NCBI RefSeq assembly: GCF_019285595.1
Contig: NZ_CP079094.1
Location: 1,247,001-1,311,000, forward strand
DNA: 64,000 bases
Direction of reading: 5' to 3'
Source of the DNA: Rickettsiella endosymbiont of Dermanyssus gallinae
GTDB lineage: Bacteria > Pseudomonadota > Gammaproteobacteria > Diplorickettsiales > Diplorickettsiaceae
Positions within the stretch are counted from its first letter, which is position 1. The number at the start of each line of letters is the position of its first letter. Below are positions 25,861-34,917 of the stretch, in pieces. Both the position numbers and the translations under genes were made by a program. A model generated the notes under the pieces. The model saw only the letters and a list, made by a program, of their open reading frames with translations, searched no databases and had not been told where the DNA came from.

Positions 25861-26685
25861 TCAACTTGAAAAATAAGCTTGCCCCTTAATCTCTATGCTT
25901 TTCTTTGAGATAGAAACATAGATTTGACTGGGGCTTCCTAAATTAGCACCCTGCTCTATGGTAAAAGTACCCTCTGATTGACCGCGGCTTTTGCATAGCA
26001 TTTGGCATAGTGCCGCCGCGGCCGTGCCTGTTGCAATATCTTCTTGGTGGCTAAATAAGGGATTTAAATTCCGCCCTACGTAATCAAAGTTAGGGTTTTC
26101 TACATCGTTAGAGTAAGCATAAAGACCATTAATGGCGTTATCTTTACACCATTGAGAAACTAAGTCTAAATCGGGCTTCATATCAAATAAAGCTGCCCTA
26201 TTAATAAACGGGACGAATAACTTAGGACTTCCTATAGAAGCGGCGGTACAGGGCAAATCTTTTGCTAGAAATTCTTTTTCGATATTCAACATCGTACTGA
26301 TGACAGAAGGGTCTATAGGGGTATTTAATACTTTTCCCTTATTGGCAATAGACATGGAGACCAAATCGTTCTCATATTTAACATCAATTTTGATATTATC
26401 TTTATAGGTCTTTATAGTTGGACGTTGGTTAACATTGGATTTAAATAGATAAAAGACCGCACCAAGCGTACCGTGGCAGCACAGAGGAAGTTCGCCTTTT
26501 GTTGCAAAAAACCGTAACAAGTACTGATTTTTATCAGGGATGATAAAAACTGTTTCAGGCAGATTTAACTCAGTTGCCTTCTTCTGCATGGCTTCTTCAC
26601 TAAGCGCGATAGCATTATCGACTATGGCACAGGGGTTTCCACCTTGATGATTATAAGAAAATACGTTAATAATCTTAATCTTCAT
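25861..26685 (-). CDS. PhzF-family isomerase
   Basis: The 274-residue protein has the PhzF/DapF-like fold with two similar halves. Visible hallmarks are GGNPCAIV near residue 15, LNLPETVFI with the putative catalytic Glu near 45, GELPLCCHGTLGA near 67 and ATGTAAAALCQ near 218. PhzF of phenazine synthesis isomerises a dihydro-anthranilate; most homologues act on unknown small molecules. There is no phenazine gene set here, so a phenazine role is not supported. It stands alone, convergent with the Rpn gene. Confidence 0.9.
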   Translation of the reverse strand: MKIKIINVFSYNHQGGNPCAIVDNAIALSEEAMQKKATELNLPETVFIIPDKNQYLLRFFATKGELPLCCHGTLGAVFYLFKSNVNQRPTIKTYKDNIKIDVKYENDLVSMSIANKGKVLNTPIDPSVISTMLNIEKEFLAKDLPCTAASIGSPKLFVPFINRAALFDMKPDLDLVSQWCKDNAINGLYAYSNDVENPNFDYVGRNLNPLFSHQEDIATGTAAAALCQMLCKSRGQSEGTFTIEQGANLGSPSQIYVSISKKSIEIKGQAYFSS

Positions 26686-26873
26686 ACATTATTCCGCTAA
26701 TAAGTGGAAAAAGATAACACAGGAGAGAAAAGGAACCAAATCAGAACCCAGAGCCTTATAACTTAGCTATCCTCATACTTTCTATTTGAGCTCTATTCAG
26801 GTAGTTATAACTATATAATAGATATATAATAATCAATGTAATCTAAAATATTCATACAATAAATAACAATACC

Positions 26874-27335
26874 ATGAGAAAAATCGCTCGTCGTCTATTC
26901 TCTTTCAAACAAAAAGAACGCATACAAAAAAAGGATTCTTTTCCAAAATACTCAATCCTGTTAGCTGAAGATAATCTACTGGTTCTACGTGCTATAAAAA
27001 ACTTACTTGAACAGCAAGGTTATCGTGTTAAAGCAGTTGAAGATGGTGTTCAAGCACTCAGTTATTTGAAAAGTTATACGTACAAATGGGCGTTATTAGA
27101 TCTCGTTTTGCCCGAAACAGATGGAATCGATCTTGTACAAAATTATCGTGACTGGGAAAAAGAAACGAACAAATCCTACCTTCCTGTCTTTGCTTTAACA
27201 GGCTACCCCTTTAAGTCGATGGAACGCATTTGTAAAGAAGCCGGAATAGACTTTCTTTTTGAAAAGCCTTTTAAAATTGATGACCTTAAAGTCATTGAAG
27301 ATCTTATAAAAGCTCTAGAAAAAACTAAAAAGTAG
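26874..27335 (+). CDS. Single-domain response regulator (receiver)
   Basis: A 153-residue protein with a basic N-terminal extension of about 25 residues and one CheY-like receiver domain: ILLAEDNLLVLR (acidic pair, about 30), ALLDLVLPETDG (phospho-acceptor Asp about 75), FALTGYP (Thr about 105) and FEKPFK (Lys about 125). There is no output domain, so it probably passes phosphate or binds a partner; the hybrid kinases with Hpt domains in this window are candidate donors. It is single and convergent with the GNAT gene. ATG is the likely start though no strong ribosome-binding site is visible. Confidence 0.88.
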   Translation: MRKIARRLFSFKQKERIQKKDSFPKYSILLAEDNLLVLRAIKNLLEQQGYRVKAVEDGVQALSYLKSYTYKWALLDLVLPETDGIDLVQNYRDWEKETNKSYLPVFALTGYPFKSMERICKEAGIDFLFEKPFKIDDLKVIEDLIKALEKTKK

Positions 27336-27342
27336 ATTAAGA

Positions 27343-27873
27343 TTAAAGCACTAAATTCACAGTACTTAAACGGTGTAATTTATGGGGGATATCCAAATAG
27401 ACAAAATCTTTTTCATAGCCAAATCCTAGTTTCTGCATAACACGCAATGATTGGTAATTTTGAAAGCTCGTAAAACAAATAAGTTCTGGTAAAGAAAGTC
27501 TATTAAATGCTAACTCAATAGCCATTAAAGACATCTCCACAGCTATACTTTTTCCCCAATATTCAGGTCTTATGGCATAACCCAATTCAACTTCATTCTT
27601 ATTATCCAATAGGAAATATTTTAACCCTGCTCGACCAACGAAATCTTTATTTTCTTTATCACGCCATAGCCACATGCCAAAACCATATTGTTGCCAGTGA
27701 TTGATATCTGAAATGACTCGCTTATAAAGTTCTTCTTTATTAAACGCTACACCATAGCAATCAACAAATTGCTTATTTTGCATCATGCAGTAATAGTCAT
27801 CTAAATCGTTAAGACTAGGTATTAAACCAAGTAATCGTTTGGTTTCTACAGCCTGTGGACATTGTTTTTTCAT
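27343..27873 (-). CDS. GNAT-family N-acetyltransferase (RimJ/RimL-like)
   Basis: The 176-residue protein resembles acetyltransf_3-type GNAT enzymes that modify protein N termini or small molecules. It begins ETKRLLGLIP, has FVGRAGLKYFLLDNKNEVELGYAI (about 75-98), then EYWGKSIAVEMSL (acetyl-CoA binding region, about 104-116) and the terminal NYQSLRVMQKLGFGYEKD (about 140-157), all typical. Its 3' end lies 8 bases from that of the receiver gene. Substrate unknown. Confidence 0.88.
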   Translation of the reverse strand: MKKQCPQAVETKRLLGLIPSLNDLDDYYCMMQNKQFVDCYGVAFNKEELYKRVISDINHWQQYGFGMWLWRDKENKDFVGRAGLKYFLLDNKNEVELGYAIRPEYWGKSIAVEMSLMAIELAFNRLSLPELICFTSFQNYQSLRVMQKLGFGYEKDFVYLDIPHKLHRLSTVNLVL

Positions 27874-28065
27874 AGATTATTTTTTAGTCAATTCATTTGA
27901 TGACATTGTAGCAAACAGCAATAACGTATATAAAATCCGTGCCGGACTTTTGCGTGATTGAAACGGGTTTTCATGTGCTTTTCTGTGATAGTTGTAATAG
28001 CCGCCACAGTTAAAATTGTTGTTTTTTCAATAAGTTATATTTTAAGCAAATGACTGTTAATCATT

Positions 28066-28093
28066 GAGCCTGTAAACAATTTTGTGTAAGTGC
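28066..28093. repeat. IS256-type terminal inverted repeat, transposase 3' side
   Basis: The repeat begins GAGCCTGTAAAC and ends GTGTAAGTGC. It pairs with 29375-29402 on the other strand with four mismatches. Confidence 0.85.
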
Positions 28094-28097
28094 CGTG

Positions 28098-29315
28098 TCA
28101 GGAGAACCTACCCTCGAATTCGATAGCGAATCGATTCATAGCGGCTCTCCAATCATGTAAAGCCATCGTCCACTTTTGTGATGCCTTCTGTACCGCTAAA
28201 TATACTACTTTTAATGCCGATTGGTCATTAGGAAAGATTTTACGATTATTAATTGATTTTCTAATCACACTATTGAGTGATTCAATGGCATTGGTGGTAT
28301 AAATAATTTTTCGTATGTCGTCAGGATAATCGAATAAGGTCACCATATTACTCCAGTTTTTATGCCAGGTACGGCTAATGGCGGGATATTTTTTATCCCA
28401 TTTTTCACTGAACATCAGAAGCGCTTCTTCGGCTTGCTCTATAGAAATAGCACGGTAAATAAGCTTAAGATCCGCTACCACGGCTTTCATGTCCTTATGC
28501 GGTACGTAGCGTAAGGAATAACGAATAAGATGCACAATGCAGAGCTGAACCTTCGTTTTTGGGAATACCGCGTTTATTGCCTCTGGAAACCCGCTTAGTC
28601 CATCCACGCAAGCAATAAAAATATCCTTTACCCCACGATGATTTAATTCGGTTAATACAGATAGCCAAAATTTTGCACCCTCGGTTTCAGCTATCCACAA
28701 GCCGAGTAATTCCTTTTGTCCTTCACAATTAATGCCCAAAGCCAAATAGATGGATTTATTGATCACACGTTTATCTTGATGGCATTTAATAACGATACAA
28801 TCTAAATACACGATAGGATATACCGTTTCTAAGGGGCGATTCTGCCACACCGTCACCTCATCCATCACGGCTTCAGTCACTTTAGAAATCAAGCTGTGCG
28901 ATACCTCCGCACCGTACATTTCTTTGAACGTCGCCGCTATATCACGGGTAGTCATCCCTCGGGCATACAGCGCTAAAATCTGTTCATCAAACTCCGTCAA
29001 GCGCGTTTGTCCTTTGCGTATAAGTCGAGGTTCAAACGTACTATTTCGATCCCTAGGCGTGTTAATCTCAACTTCGCCAAAATCACCCTTTAATCGCTTC
29101 GGTGAATAACCATTGCGGCTATTTCCCGTATTCTTGCCTTCTATCGCGTGCTTTTCGTAGCCTAGATGCTCCTCTAGCTCTGCATCCATGGCTCGTTCTA
29201 CCGTGAGCTTTAATAGCTGCTTGCTCAGCGCAGATATATCTTTTTCACTCTTTATGGATTTAGCCAATTCACTGATTAATTCGGGAGCTATATTTATTTC
29301 TTGTTCTTGTTTCAT
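28098..29315 (-). CDS. IS256-family (Mutator-type) transposase
   Basis: A full-length 405-residue DDE transposase of the IS256/MULE group. It has LTVERAMDAELEEHLGY and the following NSRNGYSPKR segment near the N terminus, a helix-turn-helix around LYARGMTTRDIA, and the catalytic region VYLDCIVIKC (first Asp, about 170), ACVDGLSGFPEAI (second Asp, about 236) and the signature CIVHLIRYSLRYV. Family length is about 390-410, so it is probably intact and active. The element inserted just behind the 29388-30296 gene. Confidence 0.96.
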   Translation of the reverse strand: MKQEQEINIAPELISELAKSIKSEKDISALSKQLLKLTVERAMDAELEEHLGYEKHAIEGKNTGNSRNGYSPKRLKGDFGEVEINTPRDRNSTFEPRLIRKGQTRLTEFDEQILALYARGMTTRDIAATFKEMYGAEVSHSLISKVTEAVMDEVTVWQNRPLETVYPIVYLDCIVIKCHQDKRVINKSIYLALGINCEGQKELLGLWIAETEGAKFWLSVLTELNHRGVKDIFIACVDGLSGFPEAINAVFPKTKVQLCIVHLIRYSLRYVPHKDMKAVVADLKLIYRAISIEQAEEALLMFSEKWDKKYPAISRTWHKNWSNMVTLFDYPDDIRKIIYTTNAIESLNSVIRKSINNRKIFPNDQSALKVVYLAVQKASQKWTMALHDWRAAMNRFAIEFEGRFS

Positions 29316-29374
29316 TACTTATTTCTCTTTTATCGCTAGTGCTTTTTTCAGCGCATTAGCTTAGGTAATAATAA

Positions 29375-29402
29375 GCATTTACACAATTTAGTTTACAGGC
29401 TC
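29375..29402. repeat. IS256-type terminal inverted repeat, transposase 5' side
   Basis: On the minus strand it reads GAGCCTGTAAACTAAATTGT and onward; the TAA at its 13th to 15th base ends the neighbouring reading frame. Confidence 0.85.
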
Positions 29403-30296
29403 TGAACTTTTTGAATTTTCAAAATAACCTGTAAAAACATATTTCATAGCAGATTTTAATGTACTTGATCTTTCAAGAACACCCAAATTATAAAGGCGGT
29501 AAAATGTTTCAATGTCTTCACTATCAATAAGAAAATCTTTTTTGACCATTTTAAACAGCAATAAGCATACTAAAATTATTTCATGGTAACATTCCACTGC
29601 ACAAGAAAAAGAAACCGGATGAAAAATTGGACCATTACTTTCCCATAGATGGCCATTTGTATATTCATGATCGGGATGAATATATTTACTTAATCTTCCA
29701 AATAATCGTCTTATCAAACCTCCTTCATAGTTTTTTTCTCTATTTTTAGCCTGGAACAAACTATCTTTTTCTTTTTCTTCTAAGAAAAGTTCTAATTCTT
29801 TTATAGCTGGATAGTTTTTTAAAGAATTACAGGCATTTCCAAACTTTATTTCTTGTTTTTCAAATGCCCATTTACTCTCCAAGGATTTATGATCCATGGT
29901 TTCTATGTAGATACTTACTATCATATGATCTAAGGCGCTTCTCAATACTTGAAATACTTGTCTATAAAAGCCATGTAATAAATTAAAACAAGCAGCCTCA
30001 AGATCTTCATAGACTGATAATATACAAGTTTCTAAATAAAAATCTTTATAGTTTTCAGTATTAATTAACCTTAACCATAGTAATTTAAAACTTAATAATT
30101 CATTTATAATGCTTCCAAAATGATTCGATGTCAGTATGGCCACATGATCAGTCAAATTAGTTAAATGATCCCATGATTCTTTGTCAATAAGATCAGTAGG
30201 CGCAGGATCGGGGTTTTTAGAGCCCAATCCAAAATCTTTTGGTTCTAATATCTTTCTGACTGATCTGAAGTCTTTTAGGGATAATGGTTTGACCAT
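29388..30296 (-). CDS. Hypothetical helical protein, 3' end replaced by IS256 end
   Basis: The 302-residue protein is not one I recognise with certainty. It is helical, with FRQVFQVLRSALDHMIVSIYIET (split: FYRQVFQVLRSAL, DHMIVSIY; about 113-133) and GRLSKYIHPDHEYTNGH near 210, reminiscent of HEPN/DUF5677-like proteins where a His-Pro ends the motif. The last residues SEPVN and the stop are encoded by the IS256 terminal repeat, so the original C terminus has been lost or altered. It is divergent from the monooxygenase cluster and separated from it by a palindromic element. Confidence 0.6.
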   Translation of the reverse strand: MVKPLSLKDFRSVRKILEPKDFGLGSKNPDPAPTDLIDKESWDHLTNLTDHVAILTSNHFGSIINELLSFKLLWLRLINTENYKDFYLETCILSVYEDLEAACFNLLHGFYRQVFQVLRSALDHMIVSIYIETMDHKSLESKWAFEKQEIKFGNACNSLKNYPAIKELELFLEEKEKDSLFQAKNREKNYEGGLIRRLFGRLSKYIHPDHEYTNGHLWESNGPIFHPVSFSCAVECYHEIILVCLLLFKMVKKDFLIDSEDIETFYRLYNLGVLERSSTLKSAMKYVFTGYFENSKSSEPVN

Positions 30297-30634
30297 AGGG
30301 AGAACCTCATTTTTTTATTGGATTAAAGATAATTCTATAAATTTATTTAATAATTTTAAAGATATGAAATTTTTCTCTTCTCTCTCTCTTCTTCTACTAT
30401 CTTTACTTTAATTTATTCTCATGCCCGCCCAAAGCCAAGACCTCAGTTTTCAAGTCTCGTAGAGACGATGCAAAAGTGAGGTCTTGGCTGGTTTTCACAT
30501 CGTGAAATGGGCGGGCAACCTAGATAAATCAAGCTTAGAAGCATTTACAGTCTACTAGACTTCAAATAATTTGCTCAATATAGTGGACAATGGCTTACTT
30601 AGCCTCTGAATCATAAGTATAACAAACAAAAGCT
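30297..30634. other. 338-bp intergenic region with palindromic element
   Basis: No credible gene. A TC-rich run (30376-30405) is followed by the multi-hairpin element at 30423-30516. The rest is AT-rich, without clear promoter boxes. The monooxygenase gene to the right ends here and the 30296 gene starts here, both on the minus strand. Confidence 0.5.
30423..30516. repeat. 94-bp cloverleaf-like palindromic element
   Basis: Nested perfect inverted repeats. Outer arms are GCCCGCCCA (30423-30431) and TGGGCGGGC (30508-30516). Inside is a long arm pair CCAAGACCTCA (30435-30445) and TGAGGTCTTGG (30477-30487), capped by GTCTC-GTA-GAGAC (30454-30466). A side hairpin TTTCAC-ATC-GTGAAA lies at 30493-30507. 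It is markedly GC-richer than its surroundings. It is a single copy in this window. It may be a REP/RPE-like element or a structured transcript end for the PKS cluster. Confidence 0.85.
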
Positions 30635-32152
30635 CTAACCTAATCTTTTATGGACATAGAGATTAAAAAACTCTTCTGATGAAATTAATTTCTTTATATC
30701 AATTTCGGAGTTTAATACATCCATAATATAGCAATCAGGCCGAATTAAGTACGCCAATGCTTTTAAAAAAAACTCGTTTTTTAATTTATTCCATTTTTTT
30801 TCTATTAGAATTAAATTTATTAGCGAATTAGTTTTAGTGTAATTAGAGATATTTTTATTATCGAAGAGGATTAGATTAAATTTAGTAGGACAAAGAACGT
30901 CGTATATTGATCTTTCATCATCTAGCTTAAAATTTGGCATTCTACTCCCAATTATGGGTGACCTGTTTACCTTGTTATAATTAACTCTATATTGCGAAAT
31001 TATTTCCACTTCTTTTAAATTATAAAAATCTATTCCTAATGTGGCCTTGGATAATATAGAAAAAAATCGTTTAATAGGCTTATGCCCAAAAACAACTTTG
31101 CTTATAAAATTATTGTAGTCAAATAACTTATTAGCAACTGCCTTCCTTTCCGCATTATAGCTATTAAGGATAGATTGACTCCATCCATTCTGAAGAACAA
31201 AAGAAAGTTTCCAGCCAAGGTTAAATGCATCCTGTATTCCGGTATTAAGGCCTTGTGATCCAATAGGACTTTGAATATGAGCGGCATCTCCTACATAAAT
31301 TACCTTGTTTCTATAAAAACTATTTACAACGTATTGCTTTGGATTAAAAGTAGATATCCATATGGGATCCCCAAACTCTATATTAGAATAATGTAAATTA
31401 CATAGGTGTTTTTTAAACAGTTCAAGTACAGAATTATTCGTATATTCAGTTTTATTTTTTTCTGTAGTAATGATTCTATAAATAAAATTATTCCCATTAT
31501 ACGTAATAGGCATAATGTAAAGGAAAGAATGCATTAAATAAAATAGATGCCGCTGATCAAAAGCTAAAGGTAAATTTTTTATAGGAATATCCGCCATAAG
31601 AAATGTTTCATCATCTTCTTCGCCATGAAAAATCATCCCATCAGACTTTCTAATAGCACTGTGTCCACCGTCGCAAGCAATTAAATAATTTGTCCTAATA
31701 TTACTGTGAATATCGCTGCGATTATTGTAAATGTAACACGTTATCCATCTATCATTACGTTCAAACGAGGTGAGTTCTAACCCACGTTCTACTGTAGTAT
31801 CTAAATTTTCAAGTTGATCATTAAGTATTTTAGTAGTTATAGATTGTGAAATTTGTAATATAAAATTATACTTACTATCAAGACGACTGAACTTGGCTTG
31901 GCCAAGTTTATATTTATTATAAAAATAATTGAGGTAATAAGACGGTATACCCTCTTTTATTATATTTTCAGCTATACCAATTGTATTTAAAAGCTCTAAT
32001 GTGCGTGACGTGATTGTCATAGCCTTACTTTTGCTTGACCAGGTATACGCTTTATCAATGATTTTATAAGAAATATTAAATTTCTTTAAAATTATTGCTA
32101 GTGTCAGTCCTACAGGACCTGCACCTACGATCAATACATCACACTCAACCAT
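30635..32152 (-). CDS. FAD-dependent aromatic monooxygenase (PHBH family), 1
   Basis: A 505-residue flavoprotein hydroxylase of the FAD_binding_3 group. It has the Rossmann motif VLIVGAGPVGLTLA at residues 5-18, the DG segment LIACDGGHSAIR near 166-177, and the GDAAH motif YVGDAAHIQSPIGSQGLN near 286-303 followed by TGIQDAFNLGWKL. Its start overlaps the preceding monooxygenase gene by 8 bases, so the two are co-translated. Such enzymes hydroxylate aromatic or polyketide rings with NAD(P)H and oxygen. In a trans-AT PKS cluster it is a probable tailoring enzyme. No membrane segment. Confidence 0.9.
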   Translation of the reverse strand: MVECDVLIVGAGPVGLTLAIILKKFNISYKIIDKAYTWSSKSKAMTITSRTLELLNTIGIAENIIKEGIPSYYLNYFYNKYKLGQAKFSRLDSKYNFILQISQSITTKILNDQLENLDTTVERGLELTSFERNDRWITCYIYNNRSDIHSNIRTNYLIACDGGHSAIRKSDGMIFHGEEDDETFLMADIPIKNLPLAFDQRHLFYLMHSFLYIMPITYNGNNFIYRIITTEKNKTEYTNNSVLELFKKHLCNLHYSNIEFGDPIWISTFNPKQYVVNSFYRNKVIYVGDAAHIQSPIGSQGLNTGIQDAFNLGWKLSFVLQNGWSQSILNSYNAERKAVANKLFDYNNFISKVVFGHKPIKRFFSILSKATLGIDFYNLKEVEIISQYRVNYNKVNRSPIIGSRMPNFKLDDERSIYDVLCPTKFNLILFDNKNISNYTKTNSLINLILIEKKWNKLKNEFFLKALAYLIRPDCYIMDVLNSEIDIKKLISSEEFFNLYVHKRLG

Positions 32153-33635
32153 AATAAATATTATTATCTAATGACAACTCATTTTCGTGTTCAATAACTC
32201 TAAAAATAAATAAATCAGGGCGTATAATTAAAGCAAGCCCAGATTTAATTAAACTAACTACATTATGTTCATAAAGGCTTTGATTTACTAAATTTTCTAA
32301 ATTACTAATTGTTGATAAATCAATATCTATTGAGTTTAAATTTATACTAGATTGCAATAAAAACGATTTAAACTTAACAAAGTGATCCTTATTAAATAAG
32401 ATACTCCATTTACCGATTAATAGGTCATCTAATCTATTTATTTCATTGTTTTTTGAAATGAAAATAGAAGGGAGCCAAGAGCCGCTTGAAAATACCCCAC
32501 TATTCATAGAAGCTAAAGCCCTAGGTAGAGGTTTTATTTTTCTATAGTAATGACAATTAATTGGCTCTGAATCTTTTGTTTCTGCTATATCTTTAGTTAA
32601 ATTATGGATAAACTGCATTGTTTCTTTAATAGCTGCAGAACGTTCATCATTATATGTGGCTAGAAGCTTAGGAGAGGATTTCTTTTGAATAACGCTTGCT
32701 AATTTCCAACATAAATTATATGAATCCCTGATTCCAGAACACATTCCTTGCCCGCCATATGGTGGGATCAAATGCGCTGCATCACCAAGCAAGTAAACAT
32801 TATCTACAGAAAGGTTTTCTGCCAAACAAAAATTTCGCTTGTATATTCTTGAACGTATGATATGAGGATTCTCGTCTTTTATAAAATCTTCCAAAAGTAA
32901 CTGTATAAGGTTATCGCTGTTTTTATCCACAAAATTAATTGCAGTAGGTATTTTAACTTCAAAACGACGCATTTTTGGTGGAAAATTAATTGTGACGCAA
33001 GGAAACTTATAAATTCCATTTTTTGCAATGTTTTTTATGTTATCCCTAATTTTTTGGCTATCATAAAGGTCAATGACAACCCAATCTTCACCAGTACCTA
33101 ACTCTTCAAACTGTATTCCGCACAATCTACGTACAGAACTTTTAGCGCCGTCACATCCAAGAATATAATTGGCTTTTATTTGAACGACTTTTCCAAGATA
33201 AAAGACGTTTATTAAATAATAATCGTCTTTTTTTATAAAGTTAAGGATCTCACATGAAGAAATAAATGTTACAAATTTTGAAGCATACAATTTGCCCCGT
33301 AAAATCTTTTCTAATTCTGGTTGATAGAATGTTGATAAAATAGGGTATTCAAAAGGACGATAAGTCTCGTTTGGTATGAACTGCTTATAACCACTTGGCG
33401 TAAAATATTCAATTTTTGGTTTATTACATAAGTTTTTTATCTCTTCATCTTCAAGACATACGTTTCTTAAAATACGTAAAGTTTCATCATCAATACCAAT
33501 AGCTCTAGGATAAGTGTAAGCCGTGTGTTTTTTATCAATTACTAAACTCTTAATATTAAATTTCTCTAATAAGTGAGCAGTAACTAAACCAACTGGTCCG
33601 GCCCCAACGATTAATGCAGTATATTGTTTTTCCAT
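32145..33635 (-). CDS. FAD-dependent aromatic monooxygenase (PHBH family), 2
   Basis: Second flavoprotein hydroxylase, about 496 residues from the ATG at 33635 (MEKQYTALIVGAGPVGL); a GTG at 33647 is also in frame. It resembles MhpA-type 3-hydroxyphenylpropionate hydroxylases: a GAGPVGL FAD motif, ILGCDGAKSSVRRLCG near 163, and LLGDAAHLIPPYGGQGMCSG near 285. It overlaps the next monooxygenase and follows the MDR reductase after 18 bases. The two hydroxylases are diverged, so they probably act at different positions or on different intermediates. Substrate not readable. Confidence 0.9.
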   Translation of the reverse strand: MEKQYTALIVGAGPVGLVTAHLLEKFNIKSLVIDKKHTAYTYPRAIGIDDETLRILRNVCLEDEEIKNLCNKPKIEYFTPSGYKQFIPNETYRPFEYPILSTFYQPELEKILRGKLYASKFVTFISSCEILNFIKKDDYYLINVFYLGKVVQIKANYILGCDGAKSSVRRLCGIQFEELGTGEDWVVIDLYDSQKIRDNIKNIAKNGIYKFPCVTINFPPKMRRFEVKIPTAINFVDKNSDNLIQLLLEDFIKDENPHIIRSRIYKRNFCLAENLSVDNVYLLGDAAHLIPPYGGQGMCSGIRDSYNLCWKLASVIQKKSSPKLLATYNDERSAAIKETMQFIHNLTKDIAETKDSEPINCHYYRKIKPLPRALASMNSGVFSSGSWLPSIFISKNNEINRLDDLLIGKWSILFNKDHFVKFKSFLLQSSINLNSIDIDLSTISNLENLVNQSLYEHNVVSLIKSGLALIIRPDLFIFRVIEHENELSLDNNIYYG

Positions 33636-33653
33636 TGCAATTAGCACACGTTA

Positions 33654-34898
33654 TCAATGTTTCATACAGTGCATACTTTCTATTTCTTCAGTAGAATTAT
33701 CTTTATTTACTAAGCTCATATCAAATACAATTTTTCCTCTGGTATGCCCCGTCTCTATCGCCCTATGTGCTTCAGGTGCTTGAGTAAGAGAAAAAATTTG
33801 AGAAACACATGGATCAATTTTTCCAGATTCTATATGCTCAACCAATAAACGTAATCCTTCAGCGTTAGGTTCAAAAAATGAATAATTGAAATATCTTCCA
33901 AACTCACTCGCCTGGAAAGCTTTATATTTTAATGTGTCAGAAACAAATTGCTGCATACCTGCATGTAATCCTTTTGAATCAGTAAGCGGCATCATCGGTC
34001 CAACAATAGAAATGTATTTTGCTGAATAAGGTAATAGTTTAGCTAATTCAATATCAAAATCCTTAAGTATTTTTTTATAGCTAGGAACGGTCCAAGTTGT
34101 ATCAGCAGATTCAAGTTGCGCTAGCCCATTATCTAATAACACTTTAATACCAGAGATAATCGAAGAATCTGGAGAAGTTTTTTTTAAGCAAGATAACATC
34201 GGTTCTATATTAGACTTTCCAAGTAAATCATAGGCAATATCACAATCATTTATCGTAATCGCACTCTCCTTCTCATAATCTATAACTTCATCAGCACCAA
34301 GCTTGCAAACATATTCAATATTTTTACTGCTGCAACTAGTAACAATGTATGCACCCATTGCCTTTAAAAACTGAATGGCATAACTTCCTATACCTCCAGC
34401 ACCCGCAGAAACAAAAACTTTTTTCCCCTTATAATCGTTATAATGCATACCGGCTTGGCTGATTAAGGCACTATAGGTTGTCAGGGCAACATAAGGCAAA
34501 GAAGCAGCCTGAATATAATCGATGTTATTAGGCTTTTTTATGATTTCAGAAATAGGCACACAGACATATTTCGCATGACTCCCCTGCTTCATTCCTGCCA
34601 CTCTAAAGGGACTCACTACACCAAAAACGCTATCGCCCTCCCTATATTCTTCTACATTAGCTCCAACTTTAATAATAACGCCTGAAAAATCTCTCCCTAA
34701 TATAATAGGTAATGGGGTCTTTTCTGAAAAAATCGCTTTACCATATCCCGATCTTATTCGAGCATCAATTGGATTTATCGATGCCGCATAAATTTCAACA
34801 AGCACTTCTTCTTCGCTCGGTTGAGGCATCGGATAATCTACTAATGCTAATGCTTTAGTTGGATCGATATTATATTGTTTAAGAAGCATTACTTTCAT
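33654..34898 (-). CDS. MDR-family zinc-independent oxidoreductase (quinone reductase-like)
   Basis: A medium-chain dehydrogenase/reductase of 414 residues from ATG 34898, chosen because GGAG lies 7 bases ahead (the ATG at 34910 is within the ribosome-binding region). It has SINPIDARIRSGYG and LGRDFSGVI in the GroES-like part and GAGGIGSYAIQFLKAMGA for NADPH binding near 155. A C-terminal AIETGHTRGKIVFD segment is typical of quinone reductases. No structural zinc cluster is visible. It sits 20 bases after the PKS gene and may act as a trans-enoyl reductase on the polyketide chain; a stand-alone quinone reductase is the alternative. Confidence 0.87.
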   Translation of the reverse strand: MKVMLLKQYNIDPTKALALVDYPMPQPSEEEVLVEIYAASINPIDARIRSGYGKAIFSEKTPLPIILGRDFSGVIIKVGANVEEYREGDSVFGVVSPFRVAGMKQGSHAKYVCVPISEIIKKPNNIDYIQAASLPYVALTTYSALISQAGMHYNDYKGKKVFVSAGAGGIGSYAIQFLKAMGAYIVTSCSSKNIEYVCKLGADEVIDYEKESAITINDCDIAYDLLGKSNIEPMLSCLKKTSPDSSIISGIKVLLDNGLAQLESADTTWTVPSYKKILKDFDIELAKLLPYSAKYISIVGPMMPLTDSKGLHAGMQQFVSDTLKYKAFQASEFGRYFNYSFFEPNAEGLRLLVEHIESGKIDPCVSQIFSLTQAPEAHRAIETGHTRGKIVFDMSLVNKDNSTEEIESMHCMKH

Positions 34899-34917
34899 TT
34901 TTTTCTCCATAAAGTTA

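Larger units (their letters stand above)
28066..29402 (-). mobile_element. IS256-family insertion sequence, complete
   Basis: A 1337-bp element with one transposase gene. The 28-bp terminal inverted repeats begin GAGCCTGTAAAC on both sides (left 28066-28093, right 29375-29402) and match at 24 of 28 positions. No 8-9 bp target duplication is visible in the flanks, which suggests flank rearrangement or imprecise end definition. The right end supplies the last codons and stop of the gene at 29388-30296. Confidence 0.88.

Noticed and set aside
25861-26685. Phenazine biosynthesis locus
   Set aside because: Only a PhzF-family gene is present, and no other phz gene. The family is widespread outside phenazine pathways.
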